Positions 1 to 8,700 of a stretch of 64,000 nt of DNA are shown piece by piece; position 1 is the first letter of the stretch, and each line of letters begins with the position of its first letter. The DNA is taken from positions 434,001 to 498,000 of the forward strand of contig JADJWD010000006.1 of NCBI GenBank assembly GCA_016716535.1, read 5' to 3'. Origin of the DNA: Betaproteobacteria bacterium. GTDB taxonomy: Bacteria > Pseudomonadota > Gammaproteobacteria > Burkholderiales > Burkholderiaceae_C. A model generated the notes under the pieces. That model saw nothing but the letters and a program-made list of their open reading frames with translations. It searched no databases and had not been told where the DNA came from. The translations under genes and the position numbers were made by a program.

Positions 1-1
1 G

Positions 2-646
2 TGCACGGCCCAGGCGGCCGCGTACACGGCGATCTGGGACCCCGCCTACGGGGCCGGCGTGCCCGGCATGGGCTGGGCCGGCCGCGCCGACTTCTACGTG
101 CCGGACTCGTGCATCCCTGCCCCGGGCAGCGGCACGCAAATCGTGTGGGACACCTTCTTCTCGCCCTCGTGCGGCAACCAGGCGGCGGTCACGAATGCCG
201 AGGTCGACCTCTACCGGCTCAGCGACAACGCGGCGCTGAACACGTTGAACTTCACGTCCAGCGCGCTGTTCCTGAACGTGGCTGCGCTCCAGTTCGACGA
301 TGGCTCGCTCGAGCAGGCGCTGTCGACACCGTCGAACCTGGTGTCGGCCGGCTTCGCCGACGCCGGCATGGGGGTCGGCCCCGGCACCTACTTCCAGCTG
401 TGGTTCACGCTCGACGGCCCGCGTCTGCTCGAGTGGTACTGCCACAGCAGCACCACGGCACTGGCCTCGGTGGTGTCGTCGACCTCCGGGCACTGCGGCT
501 ACCGCAGCATCAACGACAACGAGAACTTCCGTCCTGACTTCCGCATCAGCCGCGTGCCCGAGCCGGCGACGCTGGCGCTCGTCGGCATCGCGCTGGCCGT
601 CGGGGCCGGCGCGGGGACACGGCGGCGGCGCGCGGCGCTGACCTGA
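2..646 (+). CDS. PEP-CTERM sorting domain protein, 5' partial
   Basis: The frame is open from the first bases of the window, so the N-terminus and signal peptide lie upstream. About 214 residues are visible. The C-terminus has the complete sorting signal: VPEPATLALVG (from about position 554), a hydrophobic alanine/valine/glycine stretch, then a basic GTRRRR tail. Such proteins are exported by Sec and, in the PEP-CTERM/exosortase system, cleaved by an EpsH-type exosortase and passed to the surface or to exopolysaccharide. The body holds several cysteines (DSCIP, SPSCGN, WYCHS, GHCGY) that could form disulfides, and no enzyme motif I recognise. No exosortase gene is in the window. The export assignment rests on the motif; the specific role is unknown. 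Confidence 0.85.
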   Translation, partial: CTAQAAAYTAIWDPAYGAGVPGMGWAGRADFYVPDSCIPAPGSGTQIVWDTFFSPSCGNQAAVTNAEVDLYRLSDNAALNTLNFTSSALFLNVAALQFDDGSLEQALSTPSNLVSAGFADAGMGVGPGTYFQLWFTLDGPRLLEWYCHSSTTALASVVSSTSGHCGYRSINDNENFRPDFRISRVPEPATLALVGIALAVGAGAGTRRRRAALT

Positions 647-690
647 AGCCCGCGCGCGGCGCGACGCCGCGGCGTTTCCGATCAAGGATG

Positions 691-712
691 AGGCGGCCTT
701 CTCAGGCCGCCT
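691..712 (+). terminator. Rho-independent terminator after the PEP-CTERM gene
   Basis: A perfect 9-bp inverted repeat (AGGCGGCCT, loop TCTC, AGGCCGCCT) is followed by a pyrimidine-rich run TTCTCTT. It lies 45 bases after the stop of the PEP-CTERM gene. It overlaps the last codon and stop of the convergent gene on the minus strand, where no T-run follows, so it should act mainly on the plus strand. Confidence 0.7.
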
Positions 713-3566
713 TTCTCTTGGCCCCTTCGTCCAGCGCCGCCCTGAGCGCATCTTCGGTTTCGAGCGCCCGCCCGCTGTCGCTGGCCGCCTCGGCGGCCGC
801 CTCGGGCAGCCGGTTCCAGATCTCGCGCAGGCGGTCGCGCCATTGCTGCTCTTCGCGAGGCGAGCGCGCCAGCCGCAGCCGGCCGCGCGCCTGGTCGGAG
901 GCGACGGCCAGCTCCAGCGCCGCGGCCGGCGAGCCTTCGAGGTCGAGCAGCAGCGCCACGTCGTCGAGGCACCCCAGCATCTGCGGCCGCATTTCCTGGC
1001 TGCGCAGCTCGCGCAGCGCCGCGGGCAGCAGCTCACGCGCGCGCGCCGCGTCGCCGGCCAGCACGGCCAGATGGCCGGCCCACCACGCCGCACTGGCTTC
1101 GCCACGCTTGTCTTCGGCGCTGCGGCACAGCTTCAGCGAGCGCGCCGTCGCCTGCTCGGCCGCAGCCGCGTCGCCGAGGATCAGGCGGGCCTGCGCGATC
1201 GTCAGCTCGCTCTCGGCTTCGAGTTCGCGGTTGCCGATCGTGCGCGCGAGCGTCAGCGCCTGCTCCACGTCTTGCAGCGCCGATTCGCCGTTGCCGGCCC
1301 AGACGTGGATCTGCGCGCGGTGCAGCCAGCTGATCGCCTGGCCGAGCTTGTCGTCGCCGGCGACGAAGAAGCCGAGCGCCTCGATCTCGTGCCGGGCGGC
1401 GCCGTTCACGTCGCCGGCCTGCAGCAGCACCGCCGACAGCGTCGACAGCGCCGCGGCGATCCACACCGGCTCGCCGATGCGCCGGCGCAGTTCGAGGCAC
1501 GTTTCGAGCATCTCGCGCGCCGCGACGTGGTCGCCCTGCGCCATCGCCAGCACCGCCTCGGTGTACAGCGCGTGCGCGCGCGCCAGGTCCGAAGCCTGGA
1601 TGGCCGGCAGCGCGAGCGCCGCACGCACGGCCTTGCGCCCTTCGGCCGCGTAGCCGCGCAGGCTCCAGAAGCCGGTCAGCGCCACGGGCAGCTTCACGGC
1701 GATCATCGGATCGGTGCCGCCGGACAACACAAACGCGTGCGCGGCGCGCAGGTTCTCGAGTTCACCTTCGAGCCGCCGCACGGCGCTTGCCTGCTCGGCA
1801 CCCTGCATGCCGCGCCCGGCCTGCTTGGCCAGCGCGAAGTAGTGCGCGCAGTGCCGCTCGCCGGTGGCCGCGGCGTCGCCCGGCAGGTCGGCGAGCTTGC
1901 CGCGCGCGTAGTCGCGGATCGTCTCCAGCATGCGGTAGCGCGAGCCCGCGCCTTCGCCGTCGCGCCAGGCGAACGACTTCTGCACGAGCGACGCGAGCAG
2001 GTCGGGCACGCGCTTGGCGGGCACCGCGTCGTCGGCGCAGACGGCCACCGCTGCGGCCGCGTCGAAGCCGCCGGCGAAGACCGCGAGCCGCGCCAGCAGA
2101 TGCCGCTCGTCGGCCTCGAGCATGTCGTACGACCAGTCCACCAGCGCGCGCAGCGTCTGCTGCCGCCGCTGCAACACGCGGCTGCCACCGGCGAGGAACT
2201 GATAACGGTCGTCCAGGCCGGCCAGGATCTCCGGCACCGACAACGTGCGCAGCCGCGCCGCGGCGAGTTCGATGGCGAGCGGAATGCCTTCGAGCCGCGT
2301 CACGAGGTCGGCGAGGTGCTTCGGATCCTGCGCCTCGATCTCGAACGACGGCCGCTGCGCGCGCGCGCGCTCGGCGAACATGCGCACCGCCGACGAACGC
2401 AGCAGGTCGTCCATGCTCGCGTCGCCCGCGGGCAGCGGCAGCGGATGGATCGGGTAGCTTTGCTCGCCGGGCACGTCCAGCAACTCGCGGCTCGACGCGA
2501 GGATCTGCACGCCGCCCGCCTGCGCAAGCACGGTGTCGGCGAACTCGGCCGCGGCGGCGACGACGTGCTCGCAGTTGTCGAGCACGATCAACAGGCGCCG
2601 CGTCTTCAGCCACGCGCACACGGCGTGGATGAGCGGGCGGCCCGGCTCCTCGATGATCTCGAACGTGCGCGCGACGGCACTGGCGACGTGCGCCGGGTCC
2701 GTCACCGCCGACAGGTCGACGAACCAAGCGCCATCCGGATAACGCGGCAGCCGCTCGGCGGCGATCTGCAGCGTCAGCCGCGTCTTGCCGAGGCCGCCCA
2801 TGCCGAGCACGGTGACGAGCGCGGCGTCGTCGAGCAGGGCCTGGATCTCCTGCAGCTCGGTCTCGCGGCCGACGAAGCTCGATCGTTGCGGCGGCAGGTT
2901 GTTCGGCAGCGCGCTCACCGGCACCCAGCGCTCGCCGCTTCGCACCATGCGCTGCGCCTTGTCGCCGGGTTCGGGCGGCTGGAACGGCGCGTCGCCCGCG
3001 CCGGCTGGCGCGACCTCGAACACCTCGATCGGCTCGGCGAGGCCCTTCAGCGCCCAGTGGCCGTGCGAGACCGACTTGAAGGCCGGCGCCTCGGGCGCCT
3101 CGGCCGCCTCGGTTTGTGCCTCTCGCTCCTCCAGCGCCGCGCGCGCCTCGGGCGTCAGCAGCACCTGGCCGCCGCGCGCCATCGCCATCACACGTGCCGC
3201 GGTCGGCTTGGCGAGACCATCGACCTCGATCGGCTTGGCGCCGCGCGCCACGTCCTCGGCGCTGTTCTCGCGCAGGATCACGGGGCCCACGTGCAGGCCG
3301 GCGCGTGCCGAAAGCGGCATCGGCAGCGCCGCGAGTGCCTGCTGGTACGCGAGCGCGTAGCCGACCGCCGGCGCCGCGGCGTCGAACATCAACAGCATGC
3401 CGTCGGTCTTGTCGATCTCGCGGCCGCCGAACTGAGGCAGCAAGTCGCGCGCGACGCGGTCGTGCGCGGCCCAGACAGCAGCCATCTGGTGGTCGCCGAT
3501 GCGCGCCGCCATCTTCGTGCTGTCGACGACGTCGGTGAGCAGGAGCGCGCGGATGTCGGTCTTCAT
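702..3566 (-). CDS. Class III cyclase-like domain fused to STAND/AAA ATPase and helical repeats
   Basis: A 954-residue protein starting at ATG 3566. The frame is open further upstream, but the family start MKTDIRALLLTDVVDST fits here. Residues 1-170 resemble a class III adenylate/guanylate cyclase: the metal aspartates appear in TDVVDST (11-17) and DKTDGM (52-57). The usual transition-state Asn (VNxAAR) is replaced in AKPTAAR (119-125), so activity is doubtful. A STAND/NB-ARC-like ATPase follows, with Walker A GMGGLGKT (255-262) and Walker B LLIVLDNC (325-332). The remaining roughly 500 residues are alanine-rich helical repeats of TPR type. Proteins of this layout are soluble signal-transduction ATPases. 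It stands alone, and its ligand is unknown. The stop overlaps a terminator hairpin. Confidence 0.85.
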   Translation of the reverse strand: MKTDIRALLLTDVVDSTKMAARIGDHQMAAVWAAHDRVARDLLPQFGGREIDKTDGMLLMFDAAAPAVGYALAYQQALAALPMPLSARAGLHVGPVILRENSAEDVARGAKPIEVDGLAKPTAARVMAMARGGQVLLTPEARAALEEREAQTEAAEAPEAPAFKSVSHGHWALKGLAEPIEVFEVAPAGAGDAPFQPPEPGDKAQRMVRSGERWVPVSALPNNLPPQRSSFVGRETELQEIQALLDDAALVTVLGMGGLGKTRLTLQIAAERLPRYPDGAWFVDLSAVTDPAHVASAVARTFEIIEEPGRPLIHAVCAWLKTRRLLIVLDNCEHVVAAAAEFADTVLAQAGGVQILASSRELLDVPGEQSYPIHPLPLPAGDASMDDLLRSSAVRMFAERARAQRPSFEIEAQDPKHLADLVTRLEGIPLAIELAAARLRTLSVPEILAGLDDRYQFLAGGSRVLQRRQQTLRALVDWSYDMLEADERHLLARLAVFAGGFDAAAAVAVCADDAVPAKRVPDLLASLVQKSFAWRDGEGAGSRYRMLETIRDYARGKLADLPGDAAATGERHCAHYFALAKQAGRGMQGAEQASAVRRLEGELENLRAAHAFVLSGGTDPMIAVKLPVALTGFWSLRGYAAEGRKAVRAALALPAIQASDLARAHALYTEAVLAMAQGDHVAAREMLETCLELRRRIGEPVWIAAALSTLSAVLLQAGDVNGAARHEIEALGFFVAGDDKLGQAISWLHRAQIHVWAGNGESALQDVEQALTLARTIGNRELEAESELTIAQARLILGDAAAAEQATARSLKLCRSAEDKRGEASAAWWAGHLAVLAGDAARARELLPAALRELRSQEMRPQMLGCLDDVALLLDLEGSPAAALELAVASDQARGRLRLARSPREEQQWRDRLREIWNRLPEAAAEAASDSGRALETEDALRAALDEGAKRKAA

Positions 3567-3763
3567 CGAGGCTCGGAATCTAGCCGTTTGCGCTGATGGC
3601 CCGCTTGCAGCGCCAGTGCGCCGTCCCCCGTGCTGAGCAGAGACCCCGGACGACCCCAGCCGAACGGGGCGGCACGAAGAACCCCGCGAGAATACGCGCC
3701 GCCCCCTGCGGGAACGCGCGCGCCGCCCGGCGCCGCCGCTGCGCGGGACAAGCAACTTGATCG

Positions 3764-5773
3764 TTGGATGTGACCTTCACTCGCGCATCGGCGCAAGCGC
3801 CCGGCTGCCGTTGGCTCACCCTGGCAGCCCTGGGTGCGCTGGCGGGTTGCGGCAGCCTGACGCCGGACCACAGCAGCCCGACGACGCCTGCGGGCGCCGC
3901 CGCGCCCGCCGCCTCGGCCCCATCGCTGCCCCGCGAAGCCAAACCGCAATACGACGCCCAGGGCCGCCTCGTCGGCCTGGAAGGCGAAGCGCCGCCCGCG
4001 GCCGCCGGCAACGTCCTCGTCACCGCCGGCGAGGCTGCGCAGGCCGGCGGCACGCTCGGCGTCGAAGTCGAGATCGACGCGCCCGACCCGCTGAAAGCGC
4101 TGCTCGAACGGCACCTGGACGTCGTGCGCCTGGGCCGCCTGACGCGCGAGGAGGTCGACGAGGCCGAGTGGTCGCGTTTGATCGACGCCGCACCGGCGCA
4201 GGCGCGCGAGTTGCTGCAGACCGAGGGCTACTTCAACGCCCGCGTCGTGCTGCAGCGCCAGCCGCGCCGCACCGCCGGCGCGCCCGACCGCGTGCGCATG
4301 ACCGTGCAGCCCGGCCCGCAGGCGCGCATCTCGCGCCTGACCTACGAGTTCGACGGCGACCTCGAACGCGCCGCCGCGGCCGGCGACGCCTACGCGGACA
4401 AGGTGCGCGTCGACCTGCGCGCCGGCTGGGCGCTGGCACCGGGCGAGCCGTTCAGCAACGACGCGTGGAGCAGCGCAAAGTCGCAGGCGCTGGCGCGGCT
4501 GCGCGCCGCCGGCTACGCGCTCGCCACCTGGAGCGGCACCGCGGCGCAGGTGGACCGCGAGCGCAACGAGGTGCGGCTTTTCATCGTCGCCGACAGCGGG
4601 CCGCTGTTCAGGCTCGGCCAGGTCGTCATCGACGGCCTGCATGCGCAAGACGCCGAGACCGTGCGCCACCTGCTCGTGGCGCGCGCCGGCACGCCGGTCA
4701 CCGAGACGCTGCTCTTGGACTTCCAGGAGCGGCTGCAGAAGGTGGGACTCTTCGCCGGCGTCAGCGTCACGCTGGACACCAGCGACCCGGCCAACGCCGA
4801 GCGCGCCAACATCGTCGTGCGGCTGGCCGAATCGGCGCTGCAGGACTACACGTTCGGCATCGGCGTCTCGGCCAACACCGGCGCGCGCGCCTCGGTGACG
4901 CACGTCTACCGCCGCGTCTTCGGCCACGCGTGGACGGCGCGCAACAAGGCCGAAATCGGCGAGAAGCGCGAGGCGTGGGAAGGCGAGATCAGCACGCACC
5001 CCGGCCCCGACCTCTATCGCAACCTGCTCGGCGGCACCGTCGAGTGGCTCGAGGGCGACGCCGACATCGTGCTGTCGCAGCGGCTGCGGCTCGGTCGCAC
5101 CGTCGACCTCGGGCGCATCGAGCGTCTGTACTTCGTCGAGGCCGAGCGCGCCAAGCGCGAGACGGCGCTGGCGACGACACGCGCGATTGCCTACTCGCTG
5201 AATTACCACGGCGTGTGGCGCGAACTGGACAGCGTCGTGCTGCCGACGTTCGGCTACACCTTCGCCGGCCAGGCCGGCATCGGCCGCTCGAAAGCGACGC
5301 ACGCCGAGACGGGCCCCTTCACACGCGCCTACGCGCGGCTGACCGGCTACCTGCCGCTCGGCGAAAGCTGGTACGCGCAGGCGCGCATCGAGGCCGGCAA
5401 GGTGTTCAAGGACGGCCTCGTCATCGCGCCGGACTCGCAGCGCTTCCGCGCCGGCGGCGACGACTCGGTGCGCGGCTACGGCTACCGCAGCCTCGGGCCG
5501 ATCAGCAACGGCGTCGTCGGCAGCGGCGACGCGCTGTTGACCACCAGCGTCGAGCTGGCACGGCCGTTCAGCGCCCGGCTGCCTTCGGTGTGGGGGGCGG
5601 TGTTCGTCGACGCCGGCAACGCCGCCGACAGCTTCGCGAACCTGAAGCCGGCGCTCGGCTACGGCGTCGGCGTGCGCTGGCGCAGCCCCGTCGGGCCGCT
5701 GCGCGTCGACTGGGCCTACGGGCACGAGTTGCGGCGCGCACGTCTGCACTTCAGCGTCGGGATTGCGTTCTAA
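3764..5773 (+). CDS. tamA: TamA-like Omp85 outer-membrane assembly protein
   Basis: 669 residues, with POTRA-like modules after residue ~80 and a C-terminal Omp85 beta-barrel. The barrel shows the surface-antigen pattern FRAGGDDSVRGYGYRSLG and ends in a hydrophobic strand with terminal phenylalanine (HFSVGIAF). In the family TamA sits in the outer membrane and, with TamB, helps insert outer-membrane proteins and move lipids; the next gene is tamB, which supports this. The start is TTG 3764, with GTG 3770 as alternative; neither has a strong ribosome site. The N-terminus carries a lipobox (LAALGALAGC, Cys29), unusual for a barrel protein. The stop overlaps the upstream frame of tamB, so the pair is probably co-transcribed. 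Confidence 0.88.
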   Translation: MDVTFTRASAQAPGCRWLTLAALGALAGCGSLTPDHSSPTTPAGAAAPAASAPSLPREAKPQYDAQGRLVGLEGEAPPAAAGNVLVTAGEAAQAGGTLGVEVEIDAPDPLKALLERHLDVVRLGRLTREEVDEAEWSRLIDAAPAQARELLQTEGYFNARVVLQRQPRRTAGAPDRVRMTVQPGPQARISRLTYEFDGDLERAAAAGDAYADKVRVDLRAGWALAPGEPFSNDAWSSAKSQALARLRAAGYALATWSGTAAQVDRERNEVRLFIVADSGPLFRLGQVVIDGLHAQDAETVRHLLVARAGTPVTETLLLDFQERLQKVGLFAGVSVTLDTSDPANAERANIVVRLAESALQDYTFGIGVSANTGARASVTHVYRRVFGHAWTARNKAEIGEKREAWEGEISTHPGPDLYRNLLGGTVEWLEGDADIVLSQRLRLGRTVDLGRIERLYFVEAERAKRETALATTRAIAYSLNYHGVWRELDSVVLPTFGYTFAGQAGIGRSKATHAETGPFTRAYARLTGYLPLGESWYAQARIEAGKVFKDGLVIAPDSQRFRAGGDDSVRGYGYRSLGPISNGVVGSGDALLTTSVELARPFSARLPSVWGAVFVDAGNAADSFANLKPALGYGVGVRWRSPVGPLRVDWAYGHELRRARLHFSVGIAF

Positions 5774-5789
5774 GGCGTTCCAGGCAGGC

Positions 5790-8700
5790 ATGGACGAGAC
5801 GCCGAACCCCAACCCGAAGGCAACGCCGGAGTCGCCGAAGGTGATGCCGTCGCCGGCGCCTGCCACGCCGCCCGCCCCGGGCGGCCCGGCCAGCCTCAAC
5901 AGCCGCGCCAGCCGCCCGCGGCCGGTGCGCGCCGGGCTGTCGCTGCTGACGCCGTTCGTCTGGGTGCTGGTGGCGGGGGCCGTCACCCTCGGCGCCCTCG
6001 CCGCGGCGGCGCGCTGGATCCTCTTCACCGAAAACGGCACGGCCTGGCTGCTGGCGCGGCTGCCGATGGTCACCGCGGCCGAAGGCGTGCAAGGCGCGCT
6101 GCTCGGCCCGCGCTGGCAGGCCGAGCGGCTGCGCGTGCAGTGGGACGGCGGGCGGCAGGCAGTGGAGCTGCACGGCCTCGTCAGCGAAGGGATGACCTGG
6201 ACGTGGCGGCCGGGAGCGGCGAGCGGGCCAGGCCCAGCCAGCGCACCCAGCGCACCCAGCGCATCGGGCGTCCCGGGCGCGGCGGTCACGCCGGCCGGCG
6301 CCACGCTCTGGGCCGCGCTGCACATCGAGCGCCTGCAAGTCCGCCGCGTGCAGGTGCAGACCGGCCCGCCCGGCCCACGCCCGATTCCGCTGCCGGCCGA
6401 CCTGGCACCGCCCGTGCGCGTCACGATCGGCACACTGGCCGCAGAGGAAGTGCGCTACGGCACCTTCGAGCCCGTCGCCGACCTGCGCGCCGAAGGCGTG
6501 CGGTTCGACGGCAGCGCGCAGGCGCGGCACGGCGTCGAGCGGCTCGCGGCGCGCGCGGCCGGCGTGCACGTGCGAGGCGCCGCGAGCCTCGCCAACCAGC
6601 GCCCGTTCGATTTGCAGGCGCAGGCCGTTGTCGCGCCGGCGCTGCTGGCCGACCCCGACGCGCCGCCGTGGGCCGCGGTGCTGCGCGCCCGCGGCCCGCT
6701 GGCCGCCTTCGACCTGCACGCCACGCTGCGCGGCCGGCCGGTGCAGCCGCCGGGCACGAACGGCCGCCGGGCCGCCCCCGGCGCCGGCCCGGCGCTCGAT
6801 GCGCAAGCGAAGGTGCACCCGCTCGAAGCCTGGCCGGTGCAACGGCTCGTCGCGCGCACCGAGGCGCTGGACCTCGCGACGCTCATCGCCGGCGCGCCCG
6901 AGACGCAACTGGCTGGCGAGGTGCTCGTGCAGGCGCCGGCGCGCGACGCGCCGGTCACCGTGCAGGCGCGGCTCGAGAACCGCCGGCCTGGCCGCTGGAA
7001 CGAGCGGCGCATCCCCGCCCGCCGCATCGAGGTGGAAGCGCGCGGCGAGCTGGCGCGGCCCGATCGCATCGAGCTGACGCGCTTCGACGTGCAGCTTGCC
7101 GATGCGATGGGGCCGCCGCGGCGCGCCGGCGGCGCGCGCGCAGCGGTGACGACGGAAGACGAAGGCGACGCCGGCCGCGTCGAAGGCCAGGCGCTGTGGA
7201 CCGCGCACCGCCTCGCGGTGCAGGCGCGCCTGGCCGACGTGCGGCCGCATCGCCTGGACAGCCGCACCGCGACGATGACGCTGGCCGGGCCACTCGAGCT
7301 GACGATCGACGGCCTGCCCTCGCCCGACCGCGCCGCGACGACGACCGCGCCGCCTTGGCGCGTGGCCGGCCAGGTGAACCTCGAGGGCCGCGTCGAAGGC
7401 GCGCCGCGGCCGGTGAGCGTGCGCGCCGAAGGCGAGGCGCGCGCCGACCACGTGCAGCTTCGGCATCTGCAGGTGCGCTCGGGCGAGGCGCAGGCGGTGA
7501 TGCGGCTGACGCTGTCGCGCACCGCAGCACGCGAGTGGGCGCTCGCCACCGAGGGCAGCCTCGCCGAATTCGACCCGCTGCCGTGGTGGCCGGGCGAGGC
7601 CGATTCGGCGCTGCGCCGCGGCCCGCACCGCATCAACGCCGGCTGGCAGCTCGAAGTGCGTGCGCCGGCCGACGCGGCGACGCTGGCGCCGCTGACGCTG
7701 CTGCAACGCCTGAACGGCACCGGCGCCGTGCGCCTGCACGACTCGGTGCTGGCCGGCGTGCCGCTCGAGGGCACGGCGATCCTCGGCTACAGCGCCAGCG
7801 GCGGCGGCCTGCGCCCGGGCAATATGCGCGCCGACTTGCAGGTCGGCGGCAACCGCGTGCAATTCGAAGGCGAAGGCGACCCCGCCGGCACCGGCGCCGG
7901 CGACCGCTGGAAGGCCGAGATCCGCGCCGCGATGCTGACGTCGCTGGCGCCGCTGACGCGCCTGCACCCGAGCCTGGCCGACTGGGTGCCGCGCCGCGGC
8001 AGCATCGAGGCCGACGTGAGCGGCGCCGGCCGCTGGCCGCGGATGGCCAGCGAAGGCCGCGCGCGCACCGAGGATCTGCAGGTCGGCACGCTGGCGTTGT
8101 CGCGCGCGCAGGCGAGCTGGCGCATCGACCTCACCGAACTGGCCGACCTGCGCAGCGCGACCGGCCGCATGCCGCTTTCCTTCGAGGGCCAGGCGGCCGG
8201 CCTGCGCTACGGCGAGCGCACGCTCGGCGACCTGCGGGCCGAGCTGCGCGGCACGCTGGCCGACCACCGAATCGACGTGCGCGCGACGCTGCCGGTGGCG
8301 CCCGGCGCGATGACCGAGCGCGTGCTCGACATCGCCGCCGCCGGCGGCGGCACACGTGCGCACCTGCTGGCGCAGGGCCAGTGGCAGCCCGAGGCGGGCG
8401 GCGGCGGGCGGTGGCTGGCGCGGATCGAGGAGCTGGATCTGGGGCCGGGGGCGCGGCCGGGGGTGGCGGCGGCAGCGGCCCCGGCATCAACGGCGGCATC
8501 GGCGCCGGCACCGGCTGCATCGCCACCCGCCGTCACCGCCGCCGTGCCCGCCGCGTCAGCCCCCGCCGCCGCCTCGACCGGCCGCTGGGCCGACGCCCGC
8601 AACCTGCGCGCCGAACTCGTCTTCGACCCGCAGATGAGCTTGCAGACGCTGACCGCCGAGCCCGGCCGTGTGCGGCTGGGCGACGCCTTCGCGCTGCGCT

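Noticed and set aside
843..3596. Very long open frame antisense to the cyclase/STAND gene
   Set aside because: High GC removes stop codons from the opposite strand. The product is an arginine/histidine-rich sequence with no motifs, while the minus-strand frame has clear Walker motifs.
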